From Pseudocercospora fijiensis CIRAD86 (Eukaryota > Ascomycota > Dothideomycetes > Mycosphaerellales > Mycosphaerellaceae): DNA of 64,000 nucleotides. The position numbers were made by a program, and so were the translations under genes. Positions 22,532 through 33,418 of this stretch are shown in pieces. How positions within the stretch are numbered: the stretch's first letter is position 1; each line of letters begins with the position of its first letter. The DNA is taken from contig NW_006921540.1 in assembly GCF_000340215.1 (NCBI RefSeq), positions 304,377-368,376 on the forward strand, given 5' to 3'. A model generated the notes under the pieces. The model searched no databases. It worked only from the letters and a program-made list of their open reading frames with translations, and was not told where the DNA came from.

Positions 22532-24217
22532 ATGGACCACGAACTAAACATCACCCTTACATTAGGACCCCTACACTTCAAAATCTCTCACAAAAACCAC
22601 ATCACACCATCCCTTCACGACGGTACTCGAAATCCTCATCAGCGTCCTCATCATAAAAAATCTTTGTCTTCTTCTTCTTCAACAGCTGCAACAATAGCTT
22701 CCCACGCTTCCTACGCCGCGCGTAGACTCTCGCAACATTTGAGGAGTTTGAGTTTACAAAGTTCGAAAACAACGAGGATGGGGAGTGTGATGATAGAAGA
22801 GGCGCCGTGGAGGAAGGAGTTTGAGAGGAATTTAGAAAAAATGGAGAGGAAGGAGTTTGTGTTCTGTTCGTTGGGGGAGGGGGAGAAAGGGAGGTAAGTA
22901 CAAAAAAATCAATCTCGAAATTTTGTGTGCTGATTGCTGATTGATGATGATATTTTCTAGTCCAACCCCCTACCTCCCCCGAGCCCGCTACTGCATCCAC
23001 CGCGCCTTCTGGACCGAACTCCCCAGTTCAAACACCCACAACCCCGCCCCCAAAAACCCTGTAGTCTACGCCTCCGACATGCCCACCTTCACCACCGACG
23101 TCCGGATGTCGAAAACTTTCGAAATCTTCAACACATCTCCATACCAAGGACAAGGACAAAAAGTCGATCAGAAAGGTTCCGGCGGTGGAGGACCTTGTGA
23201 GGCTGTGTATTGGGCGAAGGAGACGATGACGCAGTGGAGGTTTAAAGGTGAGGCGTTTTTTCTGGCGCGGGATTTTGAGGATGAGCAGGAGTCGGAGGGG
23301 ACGAGGATGGTGAAGAGGGAGTTGGGGAAGAGGATGAGGGTTGTTAGGGAGGAGGGGGTGGAGGAGTGGAGTTGGGGGAGGGAGGTGACGGGGCATTTTG
23401 GGAATGTTTCGCCGGGGATGAGAGGTGAGTTTTGAGAGCGTGATGCGGTTTTCTTTGCTGGGCTTCACTGTTCGGTATGGGAAGCGCTGCGATGGCCTCC
23501 TGAAAGTGGCATGTCAATGCCTCTCGCGTGGATCGTATGCGTTTGCTGCCATCTTCAACAAATTTTGCACGTTGGTGCGAGGAGGAAGTTGCATCATCTC
23601 AGCACCCTTCGGCACAAAAAGCATATGCCGTTGTGGTTGTTGGGCAGCAACGCATGTCATCGTCGAAGACCAGTGCGTGTACGCCACGACCTGGATGTAC
23701 GGCTCCTTCTGCAAGTCATGAACGATGGACATGAGTCGTGAAGCTCAAAGCCGCTCATCGCAAGCGCTTGTCGGACCGTGGCATGACGAATCTTCAACCT
23801 CACCTCGACATCCTCATCTCATAAAGCTGTTGCAGTTGCTTCAGTAGTCATGGTCTATCCGCTGACATACTCTTCCTCTCCAGGTACCTTCCAAGCACCG
23901 CCTCCTGGACAGCCGGTCGACAAGCCATATGATGACAAGAAGCTGAAACTCGGCGAGAAAATCGAGGACCTGAATCATCCCGTCGCGAGGGAGAATTTCC
24001 GTGTAGTTGTCATCAGACCAGACGAGGTGGAATCCGTGGATCTTTCCGATCCAAAGAAGTCAAGAAGACAAGTCTACAAGGTATGTACAAGCGCCGTGGG
24101 CCCGAATGTCAGATGCGGGTGGAGGTGCTTTTTGACGTTGAAACTAAGCTTCGTACTGACATGTTCCAGTTTAATGCTCATGATGGATCATGGTCGCATG
24201 AAGAGTGCTGGCCTTAA
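22532..24217 (+). CDS. Pyridoxamine 5'-phosphate oxidase-like, Alr4036-type FMN-binding protein
   Basis: Four exons: 22532-22893, 22961-23424, 23884-24080 and 24170-24217, 356 aa; all phases fit. The conserved domain starts at A-P-W-R-K-E-F-E and continues P-T-P-Y-L-P-R-A-R-Y-C-I-H-R, S-D-M-P-T-F-T-T-D-V-R-M, G-G-G-P-C-E-A-V-Y-W, T-Q-W-R-F-K-G, G-H-F-G-N-V-S-P-G-M-R-G-T-F-Q and an end close to C-W-P, as in fungal FMN-binding split-barrel proteins of the Alr4036 family. Whether it acts on B6 vitamers is unknown. The start could instead be the ATG at 22778, which removes an 82-residue Ser/His-rich extension. Intron 2 (459 nt) is unusually long here. Exons 1 and 2 each run from C-rich to G-rich. 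Confidence 0.85.
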
Positions 24218-25037
24218 TTTTCCCCTGGTCTGATCTAGCGGCATAGATGAGTAGATGAACAAAGCGCAGCGGAGAATGATAGACAACAAGTATGATTGCG
24301 ACAGGCGCCAAGAATTCGAAGAGCCGACATTTTCGTAGTAAGACTCCACTGGAAGTCCACAGCGCCCACAACCTATCACAAAGAGTCCAGTACAGTGGCA
24401 CAGGGAAGCTGCGACTTCCTAATACAGTTGACTTACATTCCATGCGACGAGAATAGGCGAACCGCGAAATCGAATCTTGAAATGTAAGGCAGCCTAGCAT
24501 CGTAGAGAAAGATCTCATCTGAGGGCGTTGGTGTGACTTCAGTGTCGTTGATTATGGAACGGGTCCTCGCGATTTGTTATACAACCCTGCTTTTGCTCTG
24601 CGTTCCAACTTCCAAGCGAGAAAGGCTGCATGTGGGGAAAATGATAGGGTAGTCGATATTGCATGGGGCGGCATTGTCGACGCTGTGCAACTTTCATCAG
24701 GGACTACAAGTGAGATCGACTGCACGGTGTGTTGGGGGTTACAAGGATGATGATGATGAAGTACGGCAAGGCAAGATTTGGCAGTTGCCGGTTACGCATC
24801 CATCCATCCCATTATGTATACGGCCTACTGTACGTACATAGACGAAAAGGGCAGAATAATACCCCGAAGCTTCCGTTCATGACATGACTTCACTGCTTAT
24901 GGCAGAGCACAGCTGCCATCGCCCTTGTACGGCATCGAAGCGTCCGTTTCCGCTACTGTACTCTACTGTACTGGACGCCAGCAGGCGCCCGGAATTGCGG
25001 CATGGAACCTAATGTGGCGCGCTTCGACGAATGCAGG
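24218..25037. other. Intergenic upstream of hAT transposon
   Basis: Normal-composition DNA, no gene recognised. Several ACTGTACT-type short repeats occur near 24825-24975. Confidence 0.5.
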
Positions 25038-25045
25038 CAGCTCAG
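25038..25045. repeat. 8-bp target-site duplication, left copy
   Basis: CAGCTCAG directly precedes the transposon end and is repeated exactly at 28062-28069. Confidence 0.9.
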
Positions 25046-28000
25046 TAGGGGTGCCAGGTTGTTAATTGTCAGCAACGTTACTAACGTTGCTAACTATGTT
25101 AATAACGTTGCTCTTGTCCACTAAGTTGTTAGTAATATAAGGCTAACTAGGGCTAACCAGAGGTGGAAGGTAATGCTATATTAAAGGCAATATAGCTATA
25201 GAATAAGACTACTTCTTACTATAGATTGAGACTACTATATAGACCACTTCTTGCTATAGAATAGACCACTTCTTAAGCTTAATAATGCGGCCGTTGTTAG
25301 AGCGCTTGTTGTCTAAGCGCTTCCGCACTAGTATAGTCACTATATATCTCTAGCTATTACTAGCCGTTGTTAGTATTGTTGTCTTATAAGAGCGACTGAC
25401 TGAATAGCGTATAGCTAACTAGAGGGTCGTGTTTAGTAGAAGCCTAGCTATCAACTGGCTTAAAGAATAGTAAGTACTATAGTAGTTAACTGCTCGTTGT
25501 CGCCTCGAAGAGCGCTTTATAATTAATAGGCTCGTCTTCGAAGTCGTTATCTTCTTAGTAGTAAGATGGACTATATAGATTGAACAGCTGTTTAAGGTTA
25601 GGTATATAGAGATAGCGAGGGTCGCTTAGTAGCAAGTAGTAGTCATTTATTATAGCTTCTTCGAAGGCAAGCAATACGTCTAATTCCGCCTTCCTAATCT
25701 CTTTCTTAGTTGCTAACTATCGCTGCTATATCTCTCGTAACTTAGCTTATCGTTGCCGTCTTACTACCTCTTCTGCTAGTCGCTTACGCAAGGCGCGGCT
25801 ATTTATATAGATATAGGTACAGTCGTCGGTGCGCGTAGCGGACAGCTTCGAGCGATAGTCGTTCTATATAAAATTTATAGCGCTAAAGGCTCGCTCGGAA
25901 GGCACTAAGTTAGCAGATATTCTATATAGGCGGAGGGCGACTTCCGCTATAAGAGGCGCTTTGCGAGTAAGGAAGTCCTAATAAGTAGTAATATTGCCGC
26001 GCTCTCGGTGCCGACTAAGCTCGTAGTAGTTGCTAATAGCGAAGAAGCGTTGCGTAGAGTCTCGGAATTCGATAAATTCGTCGTTAAATCGTAGATAGCG
26101 TTTGAATATAGAAGGATCGTAGTCTTCGTAGGCAAAATAGCGCTTAAAGAAGGCAATGCGGCATTCTTCTTCGCGGTTACTAAATTCTCGAGAAACTAAT
26201 AGATTGTTAATATATAACGAGTGCGCTGCCTAGTAGACGGGTTGTGTTTACTTAATAAACCGGAGGTCGAAGAGCGATAATAGGTCCTTCTAGTAAGGTA
26301 GGCGCGCCTACTTAATCGAGCGACGTAGTTGCCGCTAGCGAGGCACTATATCGCCAACCTTAGAGGTGTCGCTCTTACTGACTAGCCGTGCTTCGTTAAT
26401 TAGCTAAAGGAGTGTATAAAGGCTCTATAGGCGGCTCTAGAATAGAGGCGAGTTAATAGTCTTAAGGGCAGTAGAGGCGCCCTTTGCGAGGCGACTATTC
26501 GAGCCTCGGAATAGCCTATAAGCTATAACCCTCGAGCAGTCTTAAAGGGTTGTTATTACTATAAACAGGCTATGTATTGCAGCATAGTGTAACCCCTAGC
26601 GAGTAAGACAGGCGATAGCAAATGCCCTTAAAATAGCCTCGTTGTCCTTAGCAAAGGCCTTTAGGATATTCTAAGCCTTCTTCGACCTCTTAAATAAGGC
26701 AAGCATATATAAAGCCTCTCGGAGCGTGTCGCTATAGAACGGCAGGTGCGAGTCCTTCTAATAGTTACCCTAGTCGCTAATGTATAGCTGTATGCTATAC
26801 GAGTCGCAGAAGACGCAAATTATATGCTTAGTAAGTGGATTCTCGGCGAGTCGGTCCTAGAGTAATCTCATTGTCGCGTAGGTATCGGTTTGCAGGCTAT
26901 TCTATCGTTTAAGGTTACTATTAACAAAGGGCGCTACCTGCTTAGTTACCTACCGCGCGAGGGTAATAGCGTTAGCGTTAGAGTCCTTTATATCTAGCAG
27001 GTTACAGAAGAACGAGCTAGACACTGTATTAGCTAATAGGTTGCAGAAACGAGTACTACCGCGGCTCTTACTCTTATTAGCGCTAAAGTTGAGGTCTCGA
27101 AGCGTATCAAACACCGCCTTAACGTCCTTCTCGACCTCCGCTCGTACCGTATCGATACAATCCACTACCTTGTCGCGACTTAGAGGGTTATAATTAGTGT
27201 CGAAGGTATAGAAGGCCTCGCGCTATTTAGGATAGAATCTCGCGTCTACGAGATTAAATAGCCTTCCGCTATACAATATCGCCCTCGTAATAGCCAAATT
27301 ACGTACCTTCTTAGACTTAGCGACACTAAATAGCAGCGTGCGTTGCTTACGCGGCGGCGCCTCTTTATCGTTAGAATAGTAAGCCCTCTTATAGTCTAAA
27401 TACTTCTAACATTTCGCTAGGTACGCCTTCTTCCGTAACAGGCTTCCCTCTACTATCGTTCCTTTCCCGCTATCGTACTAGATATACCTTACAAATTTGC
27501 CTATATTAGCGGTGTCGACTTAGGAGAAGTTAAGGTTGACTAGGTCCTTTAAACGAGGCATTTTGAAAAAGTCGGAATTATAAGATTCGTAGAATTGCTA
27601 GAAATGCGAAAATCGGAGGATTAGGTAGTCGAAACAGGTAGAAAAACAGTAGGCAATTCTCTCTTAACAATACCTCTCGAACTATCTAGTTTTAGGCTAT
27701 TCGGACAACATTAGTAAACCTACCATTCTACTAACCCTAGTAGTATAGTTGCTAGGTAACCCTCTACTAAGCAGTCGCCTAAGCAACCACTACTCGGAAG
27801 AGCTATATAAGCAATCTCTACACTAATCTACACCAAATTAAGCTTAGCTAAGTCGGAAGAGACGGATCTACAAAGGATATTAGCACCGAGATAGTTACGA
27901 AGGCACTATGCTATTGCTATAGGCTCAGTCCATTCTGTACTATAAAGAGGTGAGGTCTATATAGACACCTAAGGCATGAATATTGATACTAACTGGTTAT

Positions 28001-28061
28001 TAACGTTGTTTTGTTACTAACGTTGCTTTCCACCGACAAGTGGTTACTAACAGCACCCCTA
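25046..28061 (-). mobile_element. Complete hAT-superfamily DNA transposon, RIP-degraded
   Basis: The 3016-bp element starts TAGGGGTGC and ends GCACCCCTA, short inverted ends close to the usual hAT CAGGGGTG type with the first C turned to T. Exact 8-bp duplications CAGCTCAG flank it; 8 bp is the hAT hallmark. The interior is poor in CpA/TpG and full of TAG, as RIP leaves it, while flanks are normal. The minus strand encodes a transposase relic. Within about 50 bp of each end are copies of TAACGTTGCT, likely transposase contact sites. Confidence 0.93.
25800..27560 (-). pseudogene. hAT transposase relic
   Basis: Minus-strand translation near 25800-25950 gives L-R-L-Y-R-I-S-A-N-L-V-P-S-E-R-A-F-S-A-I-N and then R-T-D-D-C-T-Y-I-Y-I-N, the C-terminal dimerisation region of hAT transposases (S-E-R-x-F-S signature) as in fungal hAT elements. 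Further pieces occur upstream to about 27560 (for example open fragments at 26950-27165 and 25947-26156 in other frames). Stops, mostly TAG, break the frame. The N-terminal BED finger was not located, so the start is approximate. Confidence 0.8.
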
Positions 28062-28069
28062 CAGCTCAG
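28062..28069. repeat. 8-bp target-site duplication, right copy
   Basis: CAGCTCAG, identical to 25038-25045. Its two CpA sites are unmutated, so RIP stopped at the element edge here. Confidence 0.9.
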
Positions 28070-29371
28070 CGTGATGCTGTTCACTTGTCACGGCCAGTGT
28101 CGCAACGCGATGGAGCTCATTATTGCAGGCTTGTAAGGTTGCAGGGCAGGAGGGTCCGATGTGCTCTCCGTGGTTCTAGCGGAGACCTCCCCATGTCAAA
28201 GGATGCTCAGCTGTCTGGCTGGGTGCAGGAGGCCGCATGCGTGTCAGTTTCCTGTTCGTCACCGCTGATCTCAGATCTGCTGTTGCATTTTCGCGATCAG
28301 CACGTGTGTATGCAATGTTTGTCATTCTCATGTGTTGTACGCTGATCTATACAGACAGTGGTGCAGCTGTCTCCGAGTGCAGACAGTTCCAAGTTGCAGG
28401 TGCTAGCATGTCTTTGTGGACTTTGTGGGCGTACGGCAAGGTTCCAGGTTCTGTGCAGGGGGGCTTGCAGAGAGCCGGTAGAATGCCGATGTTGCGCCAT
28501 CTTGAGAATGTTATTATTATTAGATTGATTACCGGTATATTGATGCTTGTTGAAATGAGAAAAGCATCTGTGTCACTGTGTGATGTTTTACGCTGGCCTA
28601 ATGATGATACCAGATGAATGTCACTGATACTCCACAGAGTACGAACTGTATGGCCTCGAGACATAGGCTTAGAAATGTTGCAAGAGCTCCTGAATGATAG
28701 CTGTGTACCATTCACACGCGACCCAGACAGAGCGCCAGGGCCGCAACGCCAATTCCGGAGCGTCGCAGGGGTCGGGGTGTGCTCTTGGTCCTCAACCCAA
28801 AATTGTTTGTCGAAGTGACGGCATTCGAGGTGTAAATGAGTATTTGATAGTGCGTGTGCCTCTTGATGATGATGGATGAAGTTCGTGAGGAACTCCCTGA
28901 ACTTCCACCTCGGCCATCGTCTGTCAAGCAGTTTAGACATGTTGACTCAAGGGGCTGCATATCCACGATGGCCACATCTTCACTACTCACGTCCACATTG
29001 CGCCAGCTGCCTTACTTAGGCTCGCGCCGAGTGGGTCTCCCGCCGATCGCTGCATTGGTCCGCCGCAGAACGAGGCGTGCGCTGGCTTTCACACTTCGCT
29101 CCTGCTCAGAGCTTCTCTTCTCTCTCCTCCACACACATCATTACTACACCCAACGACCATACTCTTCCCTGATTGACCGTCAGACACCACTGCTCGCCGC
29201 ACTGTGAGGAGCGAGCAGTGTTGCTCTGTTGTTTCATCGCTACCCGCCGGCTGTTCCCACCATACGAAGCGCCCAATCGGCAGGGAGCCGCAGTCACGCT
29301 GGCTGCTTTCATTCTTTCATCTTACTTCGTCACGCTTGATCTTCTTGTTCTGAAAGCCGCTGGAGAAGGGC
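28070..29371. other. Intergenic, no gene recognised
   Basis: Normal base composition. Several open frames of 60-197 codons overlap on both strands, none with family likeness or a convincing splice pattern. The part from about 29100 is C/T-rich and probably the leader of the next gene. Confidence 0.45.
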
Positions 29372-30430
29372 ATGAATATGGCAAATGAAGCATTAAAAAG
29401 CATTGAATCTTTGTTGGAATGCGTTCCATGTTGGATAGCGGATCTGGAGGCCATCTTGAAGAGTGCTGCAGACACACAAGAAGAGATACTATTCACATGT
29501 CAACCCGCTGAACAAGCAATTGCTATACCCAAGAGAGATTCGAAAACATTCTCTTTGAAGTCGAAGCGATCCAGCAAAGCCGGACAACAGGACGATCAGC
29601 TGCGGCGCCCGCAACTACCACATGCGACGAACTCCGACGCTCTGAGATTATCTCAAAGGAAGCGGAAGACAGCATCTGCATGCTCCGGCTCAGGTCCTCC
29701 CAAATTTCGTAACAAAGCGTCCGCGGTGGTCTTCTACGATGGGGACACGCAGAAGAAGTTTGAAAAGTTGGTTCGCGCGGTGGGAACATGTAGAAATGCC
29801 ATCCGCAAGGGCAAGATCAGCGCTCAAGTGGACGTACTGTCTCGAGCAAGCTCCAGCAGCAGCGAAGCCAGTAGCAACAGCGGAGAGGACGAAGGCGAAT
29901 ACAACCCGATAGGCGCTGGACTCATTTACAGGTGCAGTCGCGCTCGTGCTCGTGCACCTCCGTCCCCTCGAGACGATAGCTCGGAAGCTTTTGATAAGGT
30001 CGACAGTCAGCTTGAGAAAGCTCAACTTCTATGCGAGCGTGCTGCACACCAGATGCTCCGCGATGGTGATTGCACTCTGGAGATCACCAATGCCAAGGAA
30101 CACTTCTCTCAGGCTATGAGCTTGGCTGAGGCTGAGGTTCCAATACGGCGAGAGAAAGCGCAACAAGCGGCCGTCAGACAGAGACGTACTGGTGAACGTC
30201 GTTGCCTGGCCGAAGAGGCGGAAAAGAGAGAGCTCGCTGCCGATGTGGCTTGGAATGAGCAAGTTCATAGCATTGCCGTCAACGTTGCCTTTCCAACCCA
30301 GCCAAAACTGCAGGTTGACGAACTCGAAGTTGATGACGGCTCTGATGACGATGATGGCGAGCTTGACATTAGTGATCTGCGCTTCGGGACATTCGCTCAC
30401 GTGCGCAGCACACGGCTGGCGGTGCATTAG
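29372..30430 (+). CDS. Unrecognised fungal protein with Ser-rich and coiled-coil parts
   Basis: Single exon, 352 aa from a true ATG at 29372 (a second Met is two codons on). I do not recognise the family. The N-terminal 40 residues are helical and hydrophobic. Then follow a basic Lys/Arg/Ser region (S-Q-R-K-R-K, nuclear-signal-like, near residue 95), a Ser-rich stretch with acidic S-N-S-G-E-D-E-G, a charged Glu/Arg/Ala helix (about 225-290) likely to form a coiled coil, and an acidic D-D-G-S-D-D-D-D-G-E-L segment near the C-terminus. The layout suggests a nuclear or cytoskeletal fungal-specific protein, but that is only inference. It is followed on the same strand by the AT-hook gene. Confidence 0.6.
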   Translation: MNMANEALKSIESLLECVPCWIADLEAILKSAADTQEEILFTCQPAEQAIAIPKRDSKTFSLKSKRSSKAGQQDDQLRRPQLPHATNSDALRLSQRKRKTASACSGSGPPKFRNKASAVVFYDGDTQKKFEKLVRAVGTCRNAIRKGKISAQVDVLSRASSSSSEASSNSGEDEGEYNPIGAGLIYRCSRARARAPPSPRDDSSEAFDKVDSQLEKAQLLCERAAHQMLRDGDCTLEITNAKEHFSQAMSLAEAEVPIRREKAQQAAVRQRRTGERRCLAEEAEKRELAADVAWNEQVHSIAVNVAFPTQPKLQVDELEVDDGSDDDDGELDISDLRFGTFAHVRSTRLAVH

Positions 30431-30902
30431 CATGGTAACAAGTTTGTCATGGAGTCGCAAGCGCAAGCGGGTGGTTCTCATTCACACGTTCTGCCATCTC
30501 ATATTTGCGTTCAAGCGGTCGTTTCAATGTTTTCACATTTCAGCGTGGGCGTTGGGAGGGAGCATCAACCACGCAGCATTAGCAGGGTGCTGTCGGGATG
30601 GAGGCCTGGACTGGAAGTGAAGTGCTGGACATGGATACGGACACAGGTTGGATGATGTGCACGCTCGTTGCCATCTCGGTCAGATGATCTACTTAGTCGT
30701 TATGATTAAATGCATCTCATTGGGTTCTGGTCGGCTTTGCCGTCACTGCCTTCCCTTTGGTGTGCTCGACGCGTTCCTTCCGTTCGCCTCGCGATGGAGG
30801 AAGTTGCCTGCTGGATGGCAAGCGACACCTTGTTTCTGTTCCACTGCGAATTCTCTCGGCTCCGTATCTCCCTCTATCTCGTCAGCTGCTTGCGCCGAAA
30901 CA
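30431..30902. other. Intergenic between two same-strand genes
   Basis: No gene seen. The reading frame of the next gene stays open from 30648 without an ATG until 30903. Confidence 0.5.
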
Positions 30903-32178
30903 ATGGGCCAGAAGAGGACAAGGGGTCCGCTTCGTGGACTTAACCAGGCTCTGATTCTCGACGAAGGAGCCGCCGAAGCCACAATCGAAGACCTTGGGCA
31001 GGAAGAAGATGTGCCTCGTGCGACTCAGAGCAGACACGCTACTCGCGCCTCCCGTGGAATTGTCAATCAACATGCCAATTACTCCTCCAAGTTTCATCCT
31101 ATAGACGTTTACACTCGGCCAAACAGCAAGGAGGTCCTTCGTCGAACATCCAAGTCCGTGTCACTTGCCACTCCGGAACATGACGACGATTCGAGTCTGC
31201 CTTCATCGCCTCCTTTGACTGACGCAGAGAGCGATCCTGACCCTGACATCTCGCAAGGAGAACTGGATCATCCCGTATTGACGCCGCGCATCCCAGATCC
31301 CAGAGCTGTTCGCCATTCCTCTCGGAAAGAGGCACAAAAGGCAGTCATCTACTCCGCCAAGCATCATCCACAGGACTTTGGATTGCCTGGCTACAAGCAC
31401 AGAGCCATCATTAACCCGCGAAAGCGCAGTACGCCGACAGCAACCGAAGAGCAATACGACAGCCCAGACGAGATTCCCGCCAAGGCTCCTCAGCCTGCTC
31501 GGAAGAAGCTCAGGAGTTTGGGTCGCGGTCACGCAAAGCCTCAAGCAGAAGCTCCTCGAAAGCGTGGAAGGCCGTCAAAGGGCAGGAAGGTCAAGACTCA
31601 ACCGAGAACGGCCCCGGCGTCTTCTGATATCGATGAACTCGTTAACAACGCTATCGCGGCTTCGCAACCTCAGCGATGTCTGCTGGTGCTTGACAGTGAA
31701 AGCAGCTCGGAGGAGAGCGTGATATCAGCGAGAGTTGCTGAATTTCGCGACCATGTCAATTCGTCCATGTTACAGCCAGAGCCAAGCAGCGTCACGCTTG
31801 TCTCAGATCAGAGCGTTATACCAGAATACATCAGAGACCGCATGGCACTCCGGGGCTACGACGTGGACTCTGTAACCAACGCCACGCTACTTAATGAGAT
31901 GCTCATGGACTACCGACGCCATCCAGGTGCTGAGCTTGAAATCTATAAGCCGTATGAGGCGGCAGCCCACATGCCAGGTCAATTCGAGGAAGAGATGGCT
32001 ATCACTGAGAGCTCGGTATGTATTGCTTCGCATTTTGTCGATGTTCCACCGGTCTAACGTACAGCAGCAGCACGTAGCCTCGTCCGATGTGATTCATATG
32101 CTTCTCACGCAACGACAGCCCGCCGATGATGAAGATCTGCCTTCCACAGCAAGACCATCTCCAGGCAGGAGTTCCTAG
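30903..32178 (+). CDS. AT-hook-containing nuclear protein
   Basis: Two exons: 30903-32015 and about 32065-32178, 408 aa. The ATG at 30903 gives M-G-Q-K-R-T-R-G. Near residue 220 is P-R-K-R-G-R-P-S-K-G-R-K, a clear AT-hook (R-G-R-P core with basic flanks) that binds the minor groove of AT-rich DNA. Most of the protein is disordered, rich in Ser, Pro, Arg and acidic runs; residues about 310-370 (I-P-E-Y-I-R-D-R-M-A-L-R-G-Y and on) look folded. The intron has GTATGT and TCTAAC and ends in CAGCAGCAG, so the acceptor may be after 32064, 32067 or 32070, all in frame. The function is inferred as DNA- or chromatin-associated; the family is not recognised. Confidence 0.7.
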
Positions 32179-33418
32179 AAAGCAGCTCAGAGGTGTCGGA
32201 TGTTGTTTGACACACCGTCTGGACGCAGAGCATGGAAGTCAGGAGATTGTATCGCGAATCGCCTCACCGGCAAGTTTTGCAAGGGGATGTTGCTCAAGCA
32301 TTTTTACTCACTCTAGATGTTTTCGGAAGCAAGCAGTTTCTCCTCAAATCACTGTAGATCTGGGATGGAAAGTTCGGAACAAATGAAGCTCGGTGTCAAA
32401 TTTTGCGTGAAAGCAGTATCGAGCCTTTATGGTGGGAATGTCTGCTCACGTTTTAGGAAACAGTCTGGTCCACACGAAGCTCTACCTTGTCACATTATTA
32501 GAGCAATCAGGTGACAGCCCACATCGAACCATCGCTCGTCCTACAGCATTCTACTGCATTGCGTGATATGATCATCATCACCAACTGAAGCCTTCGTGCC
32601 ACGTGCTCGTAAAGTCGGAGTAACAGTCGAGAGTTCTAAACGATTTGCTCGGGATAGCGGTTTCGCAATTCCACCGAGCCGGACTGGACGGACGGTTGTT
32701 GGTGTGGTACTCCAAGAGACAAAAAGTCTTGGCTGGCGTTTTTTCGTGCTGACCCCCAAGACTTGATCAACACCTGTTTCCTACAATGCGGCACACCTCC
32801 GGCTTGTTATAGATGCTTCCAAGACGCAGATATACAGCCTAAACAGCCGTTCCTTTCTGCCGCAATTTCATCGTATCGCCATTCATCACACGATTAATTG
32901 TGCGATTTCCGAAGATGCCGAACTTGCCAAGACCCTGCCAGGCATCTCTGGACTTGGCAGCCAAGTCCGCATCTTTGCCAGCAAGTCAAATGCGAGGGAT
33001 GATATGCATGAACGTGGGTGCCATGCGCCGTCGTGATGGAAAGTGCAAATATTTGCCCGTGGGGTTCCTTCGAGCACAGCCCGGAGAACTGCCTACATTG
33101 TTTATCAAGCACCTTGGCAACGGATCTATGACTGCACTGAGTGTATACGAAGGCTGATCCGGGGCTTTGATGGTCTCCCTTTGTGCGAAGACGATTCTTT
33201 GTTTGGCCAATGGCCACGCGAGCTGCCAGCTAGGTAGAAGGATCAAATCAACCCCGGAACATCTGGGGGATCTGGCTCGCTTCGAGATGGAGCGATAAAG
33301 ACTGATGATAACACTGCCGCTGCCTCTGCTTTGCGGCACGACCTTGTCCCTGGCTCGCTGTCGCCGCTTTCTTTCGCTTTTTCGTCTCGCCGTACAACAA
33401 CGTGCGATAAGCGACGCA
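32179..33418. other. Intergenic, no gene recognised
   Basis: About 1.2 kb of normal-composition DNA with only short overlapping frames. An in-frame ATG at 33305 could extend the next gene by 38 residues, but the extension is basic/hydrophobic and unlike the family. Confidence 0.5.
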
